Below are positions 34,513-43,481 of a stretch of DNA of 64,000 nt, in pieces. The notes beneath the pieces were generated by a model. That model was given only the letters and a program-made list of their open reading frames with translations. It searched no databases and had not been told where the DNA came from. Position 1 is the stretch's first letter. Each line of letters opens with the position of its first letter. Source of the DNA: Hymenobacter negativus (lineage in GTDB: Bacteria; Bacteroidota; Bacteroidia; Cytophagales; Hymenobacteraceae); the NCBI RefSeq assembly GCF_016056375.1, contig NZ_JAEDAE010000009.1, forward strand, positions 62,001-126,000, given 5' to 3'. The translations under genes and the position numbers were made by a program.

Positions 34513-36015
34513 TCATAATTCAGAATTCTCTTTCAGCACTTCGCCCGCCACTACCTGCCCCGAAATAAGCGAGGGCGGCACGCCCGGGCCGGGCACGGTG
34601 AGCTGACCCGTGAAATACAAATTACTGACCTTTTTGCTTTTCAGCGTGGGCTTCAGAATAGCCGTTTGTTTCAAGGTATTAGCTAAACCGTAGGCGTTGC
34701 CTTTGAAGCTGTGGTAGTCGGCGATGAAGTCGCGGTGGGCATAGCTGCGCTTGTACACCACGTACTCGCGGATGGGGTGGCCGCAATGCTTTTCGAGGCG
34801 GTCCATCAGCAGGTCGTAGTAGCGGTCACGGGTGGCCTCGTCGTCGGTCAGGCCGGGGGCCACGGGGATGAGCAGGAACAGGTTTTCCTGACCTGCGGGG
34901 GCCACGGTGGGGTCGGTTTTGCTGGGCACCGAGGCGTAGTAGAGCGGCCGGGTGGGCCACTGCGGCTGCTCGTAAATCTCGCGGGCGTGCTGGGTCAGGT
35001 CCTCGTCGAAGAAGAGGTTGTGGTGGCGCAGCTTGTCGAGCCTGCGGTTGACACCGAGGTAGAACAGCAGGCTGGATGGGGCCATCACCCGCGAATCCCA
35101 GTATTTCTCGTCGTAGTGGCGGAACTCTGGTTTCAGCACCTGCTGCTCGACGTGGTGGTAGTCGGCCCCGGCCACCACAGCATCGGCCGCAAAGAAGCCA
35201 TTGGCAGTGCGCACACCGGTGCTGCGGCCATTCTCGACCACGATTTCTGTCACTTCCTGGTTGTATTCGATGCGCACGCCTAGCTCTTCGGCCAAGCGCA
35301 CCATACCTTCCACAATTTTGTGCATCCCCCCTTTCGGGTACCAGGTGCCCAGCGCCAGGTCGGCGTAGTTCATCAGGGAATACAGCGCAGGCGTATTTTC
35401 CGAAGTTGCGCCGAGGAAGAGGATGGGAAACTCAACCAGCTCCAGCAGGCGCGGGTCGTTGAAGAAGCGCCGCACGTGCTTGTGCATGCTTTGCAGCACG
35501 TCCATGCGCACCATGTCGATGAGCAGTTTGGGGTCGGCAAATTCGAAGATGGAGCGGCTCGGCGCGTACACCAGCCGGTTGATGCCTACTTCGTACTTGT
35601 AAGCGGCCTGCTTCAGAAACTCATCCAGCCGGGCGGCGCTGCCGGGCTCGTAGCGCTCAAACAACGCCCGCAGTTCGCTCATTTTGGCCGGAATATCCAC
35701 GGGTTCCGGCCCTCTGAAAATCACCTGATAAGACGGGTCCAGCCGCACTAGCTCGTAGTAGTCAGCCACTTTCTTGCCGAAACGGGCGAAGTACTTCTCG
35801 AACACATCGGGCATCCAATACCAGCTCGGGCCCATGTCGAAGGTGAAACCCTGGGCGTGGAACACCCGCGCCCGCCCGCCGGGGCCTTCGTTTTTTTCGA
35901 GGATGGTGACGCGCCAGCCGGCCTGGGCCAGCGTGGTGGCCGCCGCCAGCCCGGCAAAGCCCGCCCCGATGACGACGGCTTGTTTGGTATCAGTAGGTTG
36001 CGAAGGGAAGGGCAA
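34513..36015 (-). CDS. crtI: Phytoene desaturase CrtI (TTG start)
   Basis: The 500-residue FAD enzyme introduces double bonds into phytoene to give lycopene-type polyenes. It has the N-terminal FAD loop VVIGAGFAGLAAATTLAQAG (about 15-34) with GPGGRARVF, FDMGPSWYWMPDVFEKYF, and the C-terminal carotenoid-desaturase signature TVPGPGVPPSLISGQVVAG. A stop (TAG) lies one codon before the TTG at 36015 and no ATG precedes the FAD loop, so TTG is the start. It is 119 bp downstream of the ECF sigma gene on the same strand. Confidence 0.95.
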   Translation of the reverse strand: MPFPSQPTDTKQAVVIGAGFAGLAAATTLAQAGWRVTILEKNEGPGGRARVFHAQGFTFDMGPSWYWMPDVFEKYFARFGKKVADYYELVRLDPSYQVIFRGPEPVDIPAKMSELRALFERYEPGSAARLDEFLKQAAYKYEVGINRLVYAPSRSIFEFADPKLLIDMVRMDVLQSMHKHVRRFFNDPRLLELVEFPILFLGATSENTPALYSLMNYADLALGTWYPKGGMHKIVEGMVRLAEELGVRIEYNQEVTEIVVENGRSTGVRTANGFFAADAVVAGADYHHVEQQVLKPEFRHYDEKYWDSRVMAPSSLLFYLGVNRRLDKLRHHNLFFDEDLTQHAREIYEQPQWPTRPLYYASVPSKTDPTVAPAGQENLFLLIPVAPGLTDDEATRDRYYDLLMDRLEKHCGHPIREYVVYKRSYAHRDFIADYHSFKGNAYGLANTLKQTAILKPTLKSKKVSNLYFTGQLTVPGPGVPPSLISGQVVAGEVLKENSEL

Positions 36016-36134
36016 GGGCTAGCAGTAACGGAATCGGTGGAACGGGCAGACGAAATACGCTCAAAAAGAAGCCGCCGGCCCAGCGCCGCAGATGCAGCAG
36101 CAGGCCGGCGGCCACCGCGCGGGCGCGGCAAAGG

Positions 36135-36689
36135 CTAGTCTTCTAGGGTGTCGGCGGCATCGGCAGCAGCCGAGGCACCTACCGGGGCATACACGTGCAG
36201 GGCCGATTTCAGGTCCTTGCGGGCAATGTGGATGCGGTTTTTGACGGTACCAATCGGGATTTGCAGCTTCTCGGCAATCTCCATATACTTGTAGCCGATG
36301 TAGTACATCATAAATGGCGTGCGGTAGTCGGTACCGAGGCTGGAAATGGCCTCGTTGATGTCGCGCACCACAAAATCGGACGTAGCGCCGTTGTGGGTGA
36401 TGTAGTTCTGGTCGGTGTTGAAATACTGGAAATACTCCGTCGAATCAATGTTGGAGCTGCGCTTGGTAATCTTGTTGTAGTTGTTGATGAAGGTGTTGCG
36501 CATGATGGTATACAACCACGCCTTCAGGTTGGTACCGGCTTTAAACTTGTCCTTGTTGAGCAGGGCTTTGAGGAGGGTTTCCTGCACTAAATCCTTGGCG
36601 TCGTCAGCGTCTCGCGTCAAATTCATGGCGGCGGGCCGGAGCGTCAGCGAAATCTTCTGCACTTGCGAGGTAAATTCGAGCGAATTCAT
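36135..36689 (-). CDS. ECF-type RNA polymerase sigma factor
   Basis: The protein has 184 residues from the ATG at 36689. Region 2 is visible as NLTRDADDAKDLVQETLLKA followed by LKAWLYTIMRNTFINNYNK, and region 4 as YRTPFMMYYIGYKYMEIAEK and PIGTVKNRIHIARKDLK. An acidic, Ala-rich tail follows. No anti-sigma gene is adjacent. Sigma factors of this form commonly lie directly upstream of crtI in Bacteroidota; control of crtI-crtB is likely but inferred. It is more AT-rich than its neighbours at its 5' end. Confidence 0.92.
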   Translation of the reverse strand: MNSLEFTSQVQKISLTLRPAAMNLTRDADDAKDLVQETLLKALLNKDKFKAGTNLKAWLYTIMRNTFINNYNKITKRSSNIDSTEYFQYFNTDQNYITHNGATSDFVVRDINEAISSLGTDYRTPFMMYYIGYKYMEIAEKLQIPIGTVKNRIHIARKDLKSALHVYAPVGASAAADAADTLED

Positions 36690-36720
36690 GCTGTTTAGCT
36701 TTTCGTGACCGTTTGTTAAA

Positions 36721-36728
36721 CAAATATA
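36721..36728 (-). promoter_or_regulatory. -7 box for the ECF sigma gene
   Basis: TATATTTG on the minus strand matches TAnnTTTG exactly and is 31 bp before the ATG at 36689. No good -33 TTG is found at 19-21 bp. Confidence 0.6.
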
Positions 36729-36918
36729 CGAGCCGGTCGCCATACCGGCTAGCCCGGGCCCAAAGAATTTTGCTCGGCGCGCCTACTTTTCGTCGTAGGC
36801 GCGGCAAGGTACGGCCGGCTCCGGTTTTAGCCCGGTGAACTTGCCCCAAAAGCCCGTGATGTTTATGTGAAGTTTTCGGGCGTAGCTACGGAGTGGGCCG
36901 CCAACCGGTTTGCTCCGT

Positions 36919-37818
36919 TCAGGCCGCTACCGGCTCGGGCTCGTGCTCCCCCACCAGCGCCAGGAAATCGGTCATCAACTCCGGCACCACGCAGTTTTTG
37001 GGCAGTTCCAAGCCCTCCTGCCGGGCCAGCGGCCCATAAAGCACAAGAAGCTTATCGGGGCACATGGCGGCCACTTCGCGGGCAAACTCCCCTATTTTGC
37101 TGCGCTCGGGCTGCGAGGTGAGCACCGTGGCAATGGCATCGGGGCGGTAGGTTTTGCACACCGCATGCAGTTCAGCAGTGGGCAGGTTTTGGCCCAGGTA
37201 CAGGGTGTGCTGGCTGCGCGCCCGCAGGGCGTAGTTCATAAACAGCAGCGCCAGCTCGTGCATCTCGTTGGCGGGCAGGAACAATACCCAGCGCCGAGCC
37301 GAGGTGGGCACGCAGGGCAGGGCATCGGTGGCGGCCAGCAACTTCTGGCGCAACAAATGGGCCAGCAGGTGCTCCTGTGCCGGGTTCACCGTGCCGGCCA
37401 GCCACATCAGGCCGATGCGCTGCAGGAGCGGATAAGCCACGAAGAGCATCATCTTTTCGAAGCCCAGCTGGTCGGTGGCTTCGTTGAGGAGGTAATTGAG
37501 GCGCTGCTCGTCGAAACTGAGCATGGCAGCCAGCAGGGCATTCACCTGCTGGTGGTAGTCGTGGGCATCGTTGCAGCAGGCCAGCACGGCCGCCTGAATC
37601 TCGGCATCGCTGAGGCAGGCCACCTGCGAAATGCGCTTGCCCCGCCCGCACAGCGTGCTCACGTTGAGCAGGCGGCGCAAATCATCGTCGCAATACATGC
37701 GAATGTTGGTGGCGGTGCGCACCGGCCGCAGCAGGCCGTAGCGTTGCTCCCACATTCGAATGGTGTGCGCCTTGATGCCCGAAAGCTGCTCTAAGTCGCT
37801 GATGGAGAAATGGCCCAT
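36919..37818 (-). CDS. MerR-type regulator with CarH-like B12-binding domain
   Basis: The 299-residue protein has an N-terminal MerR helix-turn-helix (FSISDLEQLSGIKAHTIRMW, then EQRYGLL, residues 4-30), a helical bundle, and a C-terminal Rossmann-like domain. It carries the CarH/LitR cobalamin signature W-x9-EH exactly (Trp139, Glu149, His150 in LMWLAGTVNPAQEHLLAHLL), and a lower-axial His187 in NEMHELA, where the usual ExHxxG ends in Ala instead of Gly. CarH proteins are light-sensitive repressors using adenosylcobalamin. Its place between crtZ and the sigma/crtI/crtB genes fits light control of carotenoids. Light response itself is inferred. Confidence 0.9.
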   Translation of the reverse strand: MGHFSISDLEQLSGIKAHTIRMWEQRYGLLRPVRTATNIRMYCDDDLRRLLNVSTLCGRGKRISQVACLSDAEIQAAVLACCNDAHDYHQQVNALLAAMLSFDEQRLNYLLNEATDQLGFEKMMLFVAYPLLQRIGLMWLAGTVNPAQEHLLAHLLRQKLLAATDALPCVPTSARRWVLFLPANEMHELALLFMNYALRARSQHTLYLGQNLPTAELHAVCKTYRPDAIATVLTSQPERSKIGEFAREVAAMCPDKLLVLYGPLARQEGLELPKNCVVPELMTDFLALVGEHEPEPVAA

Positions 37819-37873
37819 TGGGATAATTAAAAATTGTTATCAGAGAATTAAAAATCAGCGTGCAGAATCCGGG

Positions 37874-38383
37874 CTATAATTCGGCGGCTCGGGGGTCGTT
37901 TTTAATTTTCTCTTTAATTCTTAACTGATGTTGTTTTCGGGCCAGTTCCAGGTATTTGGGTGAAACCCACAGCAGACCAAACTCGGCCGAGCCATCGCGG
38001 CCCGTGGTTTTGTGGTGGGTTTTGTGGGCCATGTTGAGTGCCCGCAGGTAAGTATTCTGTGATTTTTTCCAGAAGCGCAACCGGCCGTGAATCAGCACAT
38101 CGTGCACAAAAAAATAGACTGTGCCGTAGCAGGCAATGCCCACGCCCACCCAGAACCACCAGCGCCCACCATTGTCGCCGGTAATGAACAGGGCGGCCGA
38201 AATGGCCCCGTAAATCAGAAAAAACAGGTCGTTGCGCTCTACCGGGTGCGGGTGGCGCACGTGGTGCGAGCGGTGCAGAAACCACAGCGGCCCATGCTGC
38301 ACAAATTTGTGCATAAACCACGCCCAGAATTCCATGAATCCGAAGGTGCTAAGGGTGATGCCAATGGCGGCCAGGGCTGTCAT
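37874..38383 (-). CDS. crtZ: Beta-carotene hydroxylase CrtZ
   Basis: From the ATG at 38383 the protein has 169 residues and starts with a membrane helix; a TTG at 38470 would add 29 residues that CrtZ lacks. All His motifs of the non-haem di-iron hydroxylase are present: H25xxxxH30 (WFMHKFVQHG), H37xxHH41 (LHRSHH), H94xxxxH99 (FVHDVLIHG) and H120xxHH124 (AHKTHH). It hydroxylates ring carbon 3. It is first in the carotenoid run and 55 bp upstream of the MerR gene. Confidence 0.94.
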   Translation of the reverse strand: MTALAAIGITLSTFGFMEFWAWFMHKFVQHGPLWFLHRSHHVRHPHPVERNDLFFLIYGAISAALFITGDNGGRWWFWVGVGIACYGTVYFFVHDVLIHGRLRFWKKSQNTYLRALNMAHKTHHKTTGRDGSAEFGLLWVSPKYLELARKQHQLRIKEKIKNDPRAAEL

Positions 38384-38427
38384 GCGGAGGTAACCGTTGC
38401 GGAGAAAAAGTTGTTTGCCGGAAACGT

Positions 38428-38467
38428 AAAAACGCCGCTCTGGTCCATTTCGGGCCAAAGCGGCGTT
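38428..38467 (-). terminator. Terminator after the enoyl-CoA hydratase gene
   Basis: AACGCCGCT and AGCGGCGTT pair around inner GGCC complements; on the minus strand the stem is followed by a short T run. It separates the hydratase gene from crtZ. Confidence 0.82.
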
Positions 38468-38518
38468 CAAGATACTACTTTCCCGGGGGGCGGTGGCAGC
38501 GGCAAGGCCCGGGGCGCC

Positions 38519-39325
38519 CTACCAGCCAATCTTTTCCTTGCTGAGAAAAGCGGCAATTCCCTTGCGGCAGTCGTCGGAGCCGCGGGCTTCGGCGTTGCGC
38601 TGGGCCGCGTAGCGCAGGCCCTCTTCGAGGTCGAGTTCGGGCAGGTGGGCCAGCATTTCCTTGGTGACTTCCATGCTCTGGCCCGAGTTTTCGCGGCACA
38701 GGCGCTGGGCGAAGGCGTGCACGTTGGCCGCTAGCTCTTCTTTGGAAGCCAGGAAGGTGATTAGGCCCATGTCGAGGGCAGTTTGGGCCGAAACGGGGTC
38801 GCCGGTGAGTAGCAGCTGCTTCGTGCGCGACTCGCCGATTTTGCGCAGCAAAAACACGCTCACAATAGCTGGTAGAAAACCGATTTTAACCTCGGTGTAG
38901 CCAAACTTGGCCTCGGGCACGGCAAAGGTCAGGTCGCAGATGGCGGCCAGGCCGCAGCCGCCGGCCAGCGCATGGCCCTGCACCTGGGCAATGACGACTT
39001 TCTTAAGGGTATAAATCTGGTGGAAGAGCTGCATGAGGTGCGTGCTGTCCTCCAGGTTATCGGTGTAGCCGAAGCCCTGCAGCTCTTGGATGTAGGCCAA
39101 ATCGGCCCCGGCGCAGAATACCTCGCCGGCCGAGCGCAGCACAATGACCTTGGCATCTTCGTCGTTTTCGGCGAACTCAAAGGCCTGTTTTAGCTCGGTT
39201 ACTACATCGGCATTCAGGGCGTTGCGCTTGTCGGGCCTATTGAGGGTGATGTAGCCGATGCGGTCCTGGGCTTCGTACTGAATGTAGCGGAGGGCTTCGA
39301 GTTCGGGAGTGAGCAGGTTTTCCAT
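38519..39325 (-). CDS. Enoyl-CoA hydratase/isomerase family protein
   Basis: The 268-residue crotonase-fold protein has IGYITLNRPDKRNALNADVV near residues 23-42, the oxyanion loop GEVFCAGADLAYIQEL and the second one HALAGGCGLAAICDLTFAVP, then PEAKFGYTEVKIGFLPAIVS with a Glu in the usual catalytic region. Family members hydrate or isomerise acyl-CoA substrates, for example methylglutaconyl-CoA in leucine breakdown or enoyl-CoA in beta-oxidation. The exact substrate cannot be told. It appears to be a single-gene unit with its own terminator. Confidence 0.9.
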   Translation of the reverse strand: MENLLTPELEALRYIQYEAQDRIGYITLNRPDKRNALNADVVTELKQAFEFAENDEDAKVIVLRSAGEVFCAGADLAYIQELQGFGYTDNLEDSTHLMQLFHQIYTLKKVVIAQVQGHALAGGCGLAAICDLTFAVPEAKFGYTEVKIGFLPAIVSVFLLRKIGESRTKQLLLTGDPVSAQTALDMGLITFLASKEELAANVHAFAQRLCRENSGQSMEVTKEMLAHLPELDLEEGLRYAAQRNAEARGSDDCRKGIAAFLSKEKIGW

Positions 39326-39545
39326 AGGGGCGGGGTTGGCGCAAACGGATGGTTACAGCTGGGATGCCGTCGGCCGAGGAAAGGTGGCATCTTCCTGGGC
39401 AATTAACGCAAAAAATATACGGATGGACTGCCGTGCTCGGCCAAGTACCCGACCAAACCGGCGAAACGTGCTGACTGCCGGCCCATTGGCGGCCTTGGGC
39501 CTAACTCGGAGCGGGCCGGGCAGGCGGTTGCCTGCGGCGGCAACT

Positions 39546-41825
39546 TTAGCGGGCAGCCAGCGGCGGCGCGCACCGAAAAGCGCCCCGCGCCGTGACGTCC
39601 CAGGTGCGGAAGCCTTGGGCACGCAGCAGGGAATCCTGCCGGGCCACGTACCAAATTTTGCAGCTCGAATCGAACACCACCCGCACCTGCGGGCCAAACA
39701 CGGCAGCAACGGTTTCGGGTTTCAGGCGGGCGTTGCGGCGCAGCACCAGCACATCGACGGGCGCGGGCCGGGTGGCGGTGGAAATCTGGTTGGAAACGAA
39801 AGCCACTCGCAGGCCGCGCCAGCGGGCCAGCACCACGGGGCCGGGTCGGAAATACAGGGCCGGCTTGGCGCTGTCCGGGTCGCTGAGGCGCTGCACGGGC
39901 ACGGTGCAGCCGCGCCAGCCCACGCGGTAGGCCGTGCGCCGCGCCGCCCGCCGGATGATGCCTGGCAGCAGCCGGTAGGTACGCTCGGTTTCGGTAAGCG
40001 GCAGCGAGTCGGGCGTGACAAACTCGGCCGCCGCGCCCTGCCAGAACCCCACCGCCGAGCGGCGCGGGATGCTGTACACAATGAATTCTTCGGTGGGCGC
40101 CACGGCGCGGGCCTCGGCCACGCGGCTACCGCCGTAGCAGCACAGCAGCAGTGCCATGCCGCGCAGCCAGCCCAGCCGGCGGGTATTCAGCCACGCCAGC
40201 CCGGCCCCGATGATGCCGAAAAGCAGCACTGTTTGGAGGGCCGAGACGTGAATGTCGCGCACGACCCAGCCGGAGAAGTAGCGACTTATCAGGAAGATGT
40301 ATTCGTTGAACATCCATACCATCGATTCAAATGCCCACGCTATAAAACGTGGCAACAAATCGAGCCACCACGCCGCGCCGGCGGGTAGCAGCAGGCCAAT
40401 ACCAGCCATCAAGCCCTTCACCGCCAGCAAGGCCAGCCCCACGTACACTGCCCCGCTCGAAATAGGCACGGCCACAAGGTTGGAAAACAGAAAGCTGAAC
40501 GGGAACTGATGGAAGTAATACAATCCCAGGCCAAACGTGGCCACCTGCGCTGCCAGCGACAGCGCCACGGCCTGCCACACCTTATCAAGAAACCAGCCGC
40601 TGCCGCGCCAGGCCCATTGCACCGCTTTGGGCTGCCAGGGCCGGCGACGGGCGTAGAAATACGCTTCGACATCAAGCCAGCCGGCAATGCGGGGCTGCAC
40701 ATACACAATGCTGAGCACCGCCAGAAACGAAAGCTGAAACCCCACGTCGGCCACCAGAAACGGGTTCCAGACCAGCAGCCCAAACGCGGCCACACCCAGC
40801 GTGTTGAAGATGGAATCCTGCCGCCCCAGCGCCCGGCCAATGATGATGACCGTGAACATGACCGTGGCCCGCAGCACCGACGCCGACAGCCCCGTGAGAA
40901 AGGCGTAGCTCCAGATTACGCCCAGCCCCACCAGCGACGACCACAGCAAAAAGCCCTTCACCCGCCCAAACAGCTTGCGCAGCACCCATGACATGGCCGC
41001 GAACAACAGCCCCACCTGCAAGCCGCTCACGGCCATAATGTGCGTGGTACCGGTGGCGGTATAGGCCTGCTTGGTGGCCAGGTCCACGTCGTCTTTAATG
41101 CCCAGCACCAATGCCGAGGCAATGGCATACTCACGCTTGGCCGAGATGTAGTGCCGAAAAACGCCGTCGAGCTGCGCGGCTGCACGCATACTCCAGTAAA
41201 TCAGAATATTCGGCGGACTATTTCGCAGCACCCGGTATTGGTCCGGGTGAATGTATTGCTGGTGATACACTTGCCGGTACTCCAGGTAGCGGGCGTAGTC
41301 GAACTCGCCGGGGTTGAGCGGGGGCTTGCTGGGGTCGGGGTGACCGCGAATGAGCCAAACCTCGCCATACTGCGGCTGCGCAATGCCCGCTACCCGCGGC
41401 AATGACACCCGCACGCCGCCCGTGGCCCGGCGCCAGCGGCCGGCCACGCGCACGGCCTGCACTTTCAGGGTGGTGGCGTAGGTGGCGGCCCGCACCACGG
41501 TGGCTTCGTCCACCACGGCCTGGTAGCATTCCACTGTGTCGCCAAAGCGGTAGAGGTGGTCGGCGCGGCGGCTTTCGGTGGCGCGCTGAGTGAGCGTGGC
41601 CCCAAGCGCGACGATGCTGAGCAACGACAGCAGGCCAGCGGCATCGGCGGCGGCGGGAGTTCGCTGGCGCACGGCCCAGAAAATCAGCACCATGCTGCAT
41701 CCGGCCAGTACCACAGTAGCGGGCCACAGCTCCGGCCAGCTTGCGCCAAGGTAGAGGTAGCCCACAATGCCGAGGATGAGCGCGGGGGTGTAGCGCACGA
41801 AGGGAAAAGTGGCCCAGGTAATCAT
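39546..41825 (-). CDS. comEC: ComEC/Rec2-type DNA uptake channel protein
   Basis: From the ATG at 41825 the protein has 759 residues; an upstream in-frame start would overlap the divergent PhyH gene. The N-terminal part (RYTPALILGIVGYLYLG, DUF4131-like) is followed by a beta segment and the competence domain with TTHIMAVSGLQVGLLFA, FLTGLSASVLRATVMF and DVGFQLSFLAVLSIVY. About ten membrane helices are seen. The C-terminal region resembles the metallo-beta-lactamase part only in outline: no HxHxDH is present. It would carry single-stranded DNA across the inner membrane. Confidence 0.9.
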   Translation of the reverse strand: MITWATFPFVRYTPALILGIVGYLYLGASWPELWPATVVLAGCSMVLIFWAVRQRTPAAADAAGLLSLLSIVALGATLTQRATESRRADHLYRFGDTVECYQAVVDEATVVRAATYATTLKVQAVRVAGRWRRATGGVRVSLPRVAGIAQPQYGEVWLIRGHPDPSKPPLNPGEFDYARYLEYRQVYHQQYIHPDQYRVLRNSPPNILIYWSMRAAAQLDGVFRHYISAKREYAIASALVLGIKDDVDLATKQAYTATGTTHIMAVSGLQVGLLFAAMSWVLRKLFGRVKGFLLWSSLVGLGVIWSYAFLTGLSASVLRATVMFTVIIIGRALGRQDSIFNTLGVAAFGLLVWNPFLVADVGFQLSFLAVLSIVYVQPRIAGWLDVEAYFYARRRPWQPKAVQWAWRGSGWFLDKVWQAVALSLAAQVATFGLGLYYFHQFPFSFLFSNLVAVPISSGAVYVGLALLAVKGLMAGIGLLLPAGAAWWLDLLPRFIAWAFESMVWMFNEYIFLISRYFSGWVVRDIHVSALQTVLLFGIIGAGLAWLNTRRLGWLRGMALLLCCYGGSRVAEARAVAPTEEFIVYSIPRRSAVGFWQGAAAEFVTPDSLPLTETERTYRLLPGIIRRAARRTAYRVGWRGCTVPVQRLSDPDSAKPALYFRPGPVVLARWRGLRVAFVSNQISTATRPAPVDVLVLRRNARLKPETVAAVFGPQVRVVFDSSCKIWYVARQDSLLRAQGFRTWDVTARGAFRCAPPLAAR

Positions 41826-41954
41826 CAGCAGGTAGAAAAAGGAAAGGGTATTGGGCTGGCAATGTACCGGTTTGAGCCGGAACAGCCAAGATACGGCCCG
41901 GCCGTGCCTGCCCCGAGCCGTATCTTGGGCCTTCGAAGTTCCCCTCCCCCGCCC

Positions 41955-42890
41955 ATGCTTTCCCTGCTCCGCCGCCTCAAGCTCAGCTACGCTGCCTACA
42001 ACGTTTTTCAGCGCCGCCGGCTGGCCCACAACCTGCCCATCTACCAAAAGCTGGGGTTAAATAAGCGCTACTTCTCCCCCATCAGTAGCCGCGATTTTGC
42101 CCACCTGCCGGCGGGCGCGGGCCTGCCCACCGTGGCTCCGCTGGCCGAGCGGCTGGCCGCCACTCCGGCCTTCGCTGCGCTGCCCGCGGCCAGCCAGGCC
42201 AGCCTGCGGGCTTTCGAGGACAACGGCTTTGCCATCCTGCCGGGCTTTTTTGGCCACGAAACCGTCGATGGCATCAACCAGGAGTTGCATCAGCTCATTG
42301 CCACGCGGCAAATCAGCGTGCGCTACGTCAACAAATTCATGTTTGCGTTTCGCAAGTCGGCCCGCATCCAGGCGGCGGGCGAGGGCGCGCTGCGCGAGTT
42401 GGTGGCCGCGCTGCTGGGCCACGAAACCAAGCTCTTCCAGAGCATCAACTTCCTGACCGGCAGCCAACAGCGCACGCACTCCGACAGCATCCACATGAGC
42501 ACCTTCCCGCTGGGCGGCATGGCAGCGGCTTGGGTGGCATTGGAGGATATTACGCTGGACAACGGCCCGCTGCACTACTACCCCGGCAGCCACAAACTGC
42601 CCTACTACCTCAACGCCGACTACCAGAACGAAGGCACCGAGTGGCTCATCGGCGATAAAGCCTACACCGAATACGAAGCCTACATCAACCAAAAAATCCT
42701 CGAAGCCGGCCTGCCCAAACAGATTTTCCTGGCGCGCAAAGGCGACGTGTTCATCTGGCACGCCAACCTGATGCACGGCGGTGAGCCCCACCGTGACCCG
42801 GCCCAGACGCGCAAAAGCATGGTATTTCACTACTTCAGCCAGGCCCACATCTGCTACCACGAAATTACGCAGCGCCCAGCGCTACTGTAG
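41955..42890 (+). CDS. PhyH family Fe(II)/2-oxoglutarate dioxygenase
   Basis: From the ATG at 41955 the protein has 311 residues; the frame stays open far upstream but that part overlaps comEC on the other strand. The jelly-roll core has the metal facial triad: His-x-Asp in TGSQQRTHSDSIHMSTFP and the distal His in IWHANLMHGGEPH, then an Arg in DPAQTRKSMVFHYF for 2-oxoglutarate. NGPLHYYPGSHKLPYY is the classic PhyH stretch. The substrate is unknown. It is divergent from comEC with about 130 bp between. Confidence 0.9.
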   Translation: MLSLLRRLKLSYAAYNVFQRRRLAHNLPIYQKLGLNKRYFSPISSRDFAHLPAGAGLPTVAPLAERLAATPAFAALPAASQASLRAFEDNGFAILPGFFGHETVDGINQELHQLIATRQISVRYVNKFMFAFRKSARIQAAGEGALRELVAALLGHETKLFQSINFLTGSQQRTHSDSIHMSTFPLGGMAAAWVALEDITLDNGPLHYYPGSHKLPYYLNADYQNEGTEWLIGDKAYTEYEAYINQKILEAGLPKQIFLARKGDVFIWHANLMHGGEPHRDPAQTRKSMVFHYFSQAHICYHEITQRPALL

Positions 42891-42934
42891 CAACAACGTC
42901 TTGCTGAGCGCATAGCATCAACATTAAGCTGCCC

Positions 42935-43369
42935 TTATCCCAGCACCATTTTGAAGTGCTGAATCCCCGCTTCCTCAAACATCTCCCCTTCCTTCCGAAA
43001 TCCGTGCCGCTCGTAGAAGCGCACGGCGTTAATCTGCGCGTTCAGGTACACTTCGGCATCGGGTAGCTCGGTTTGCACGTCGGCCAGCACGGCATGGAGC
43101 AGCGCGGCCCCAATTTGCTGGTTGCGGAAACCTTCGAGCACGGCGAAGCGCTCTAGCTTCACGCCGTTATCGGTTTCGCGCCAGCGGGCGGCGCCGGCGG
43201 GTGTGCCGTCTTCGGCGCGGGCCAGGTAGTGGCGGGCGTCGGTGCGGTCGTGAAGGTCATTTTCGAGGGTGGCGGGCACACCCTGGCCTTCCACAAACAC
43301 TTTTTCGCGAATGGTGAAGGCGGCGTCAAGGTCGCGCAGGTCGGTGATGCGGTAGGCGGTGGCGGGCAT
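42935..43369 (-). CDS. GNAT family N-acetyltransferase
   Basis: The 144-residue protein matches the ElaA/GNAT plan: TIREKVFVEGQGVPATLEND, TPAGAARWRETDNGVKLERF, the acetyl-CoA loop VLEGFRNQQIGAALLHAVLA, EVYLNAQINAVRFYERHGFR and EEAGIQHFKM. It acetylates an unknown amine, either protein or small molecule. It faces the PhyH gene tail to tail with 44 bp between, and is followed on its 5' side by a REP-like palindrome. Confidence 0.9.
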   Translation of the reverse strand: MPATAYRITDLRDLDAAFTIREKVFVEGQGVPATLENDLHDRTDARHYLARAEDGTPAGAARWRETDNGVKLERFAVLEGFRNQQIGAALLHAVLADVQTELPDAEVYLNAQINAVRFYERHGFRKEGEMFEEAGIQHFKMVLG

Positions 43370-43387
43370 GAGTCAGATACATAAAAT

Positions 43388-43469
43388 TGTCATCCTGAGC
43401 GCAGCGAAGGACCTTATCACGCTGGAAACTCCTGACGTGATAAGGTCCTTCGCTGCGCTCAGGATGACA
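43388..43469. repeat. REP-like perfect inverted repeat between the GNAT gene and phoH
   Basis: Arms of 33 bp (43388-43420 and 43437-43469) start TGTCATCCTGAGCGCAGCGA and are perfect inverse copies around a 16-bp loop. Same family as 13291 and 7132. Confidence 0.93.
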
Positions 43470-43481
43470 GTTGATTATTAT

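Noticed and set aside
39546..40200. Metallo-beta-lactamase nuclease domain at the end of ComEC
   Set aside because: No HxHxDH or later metal ligands are visible, so the domain is degenerate or absent.
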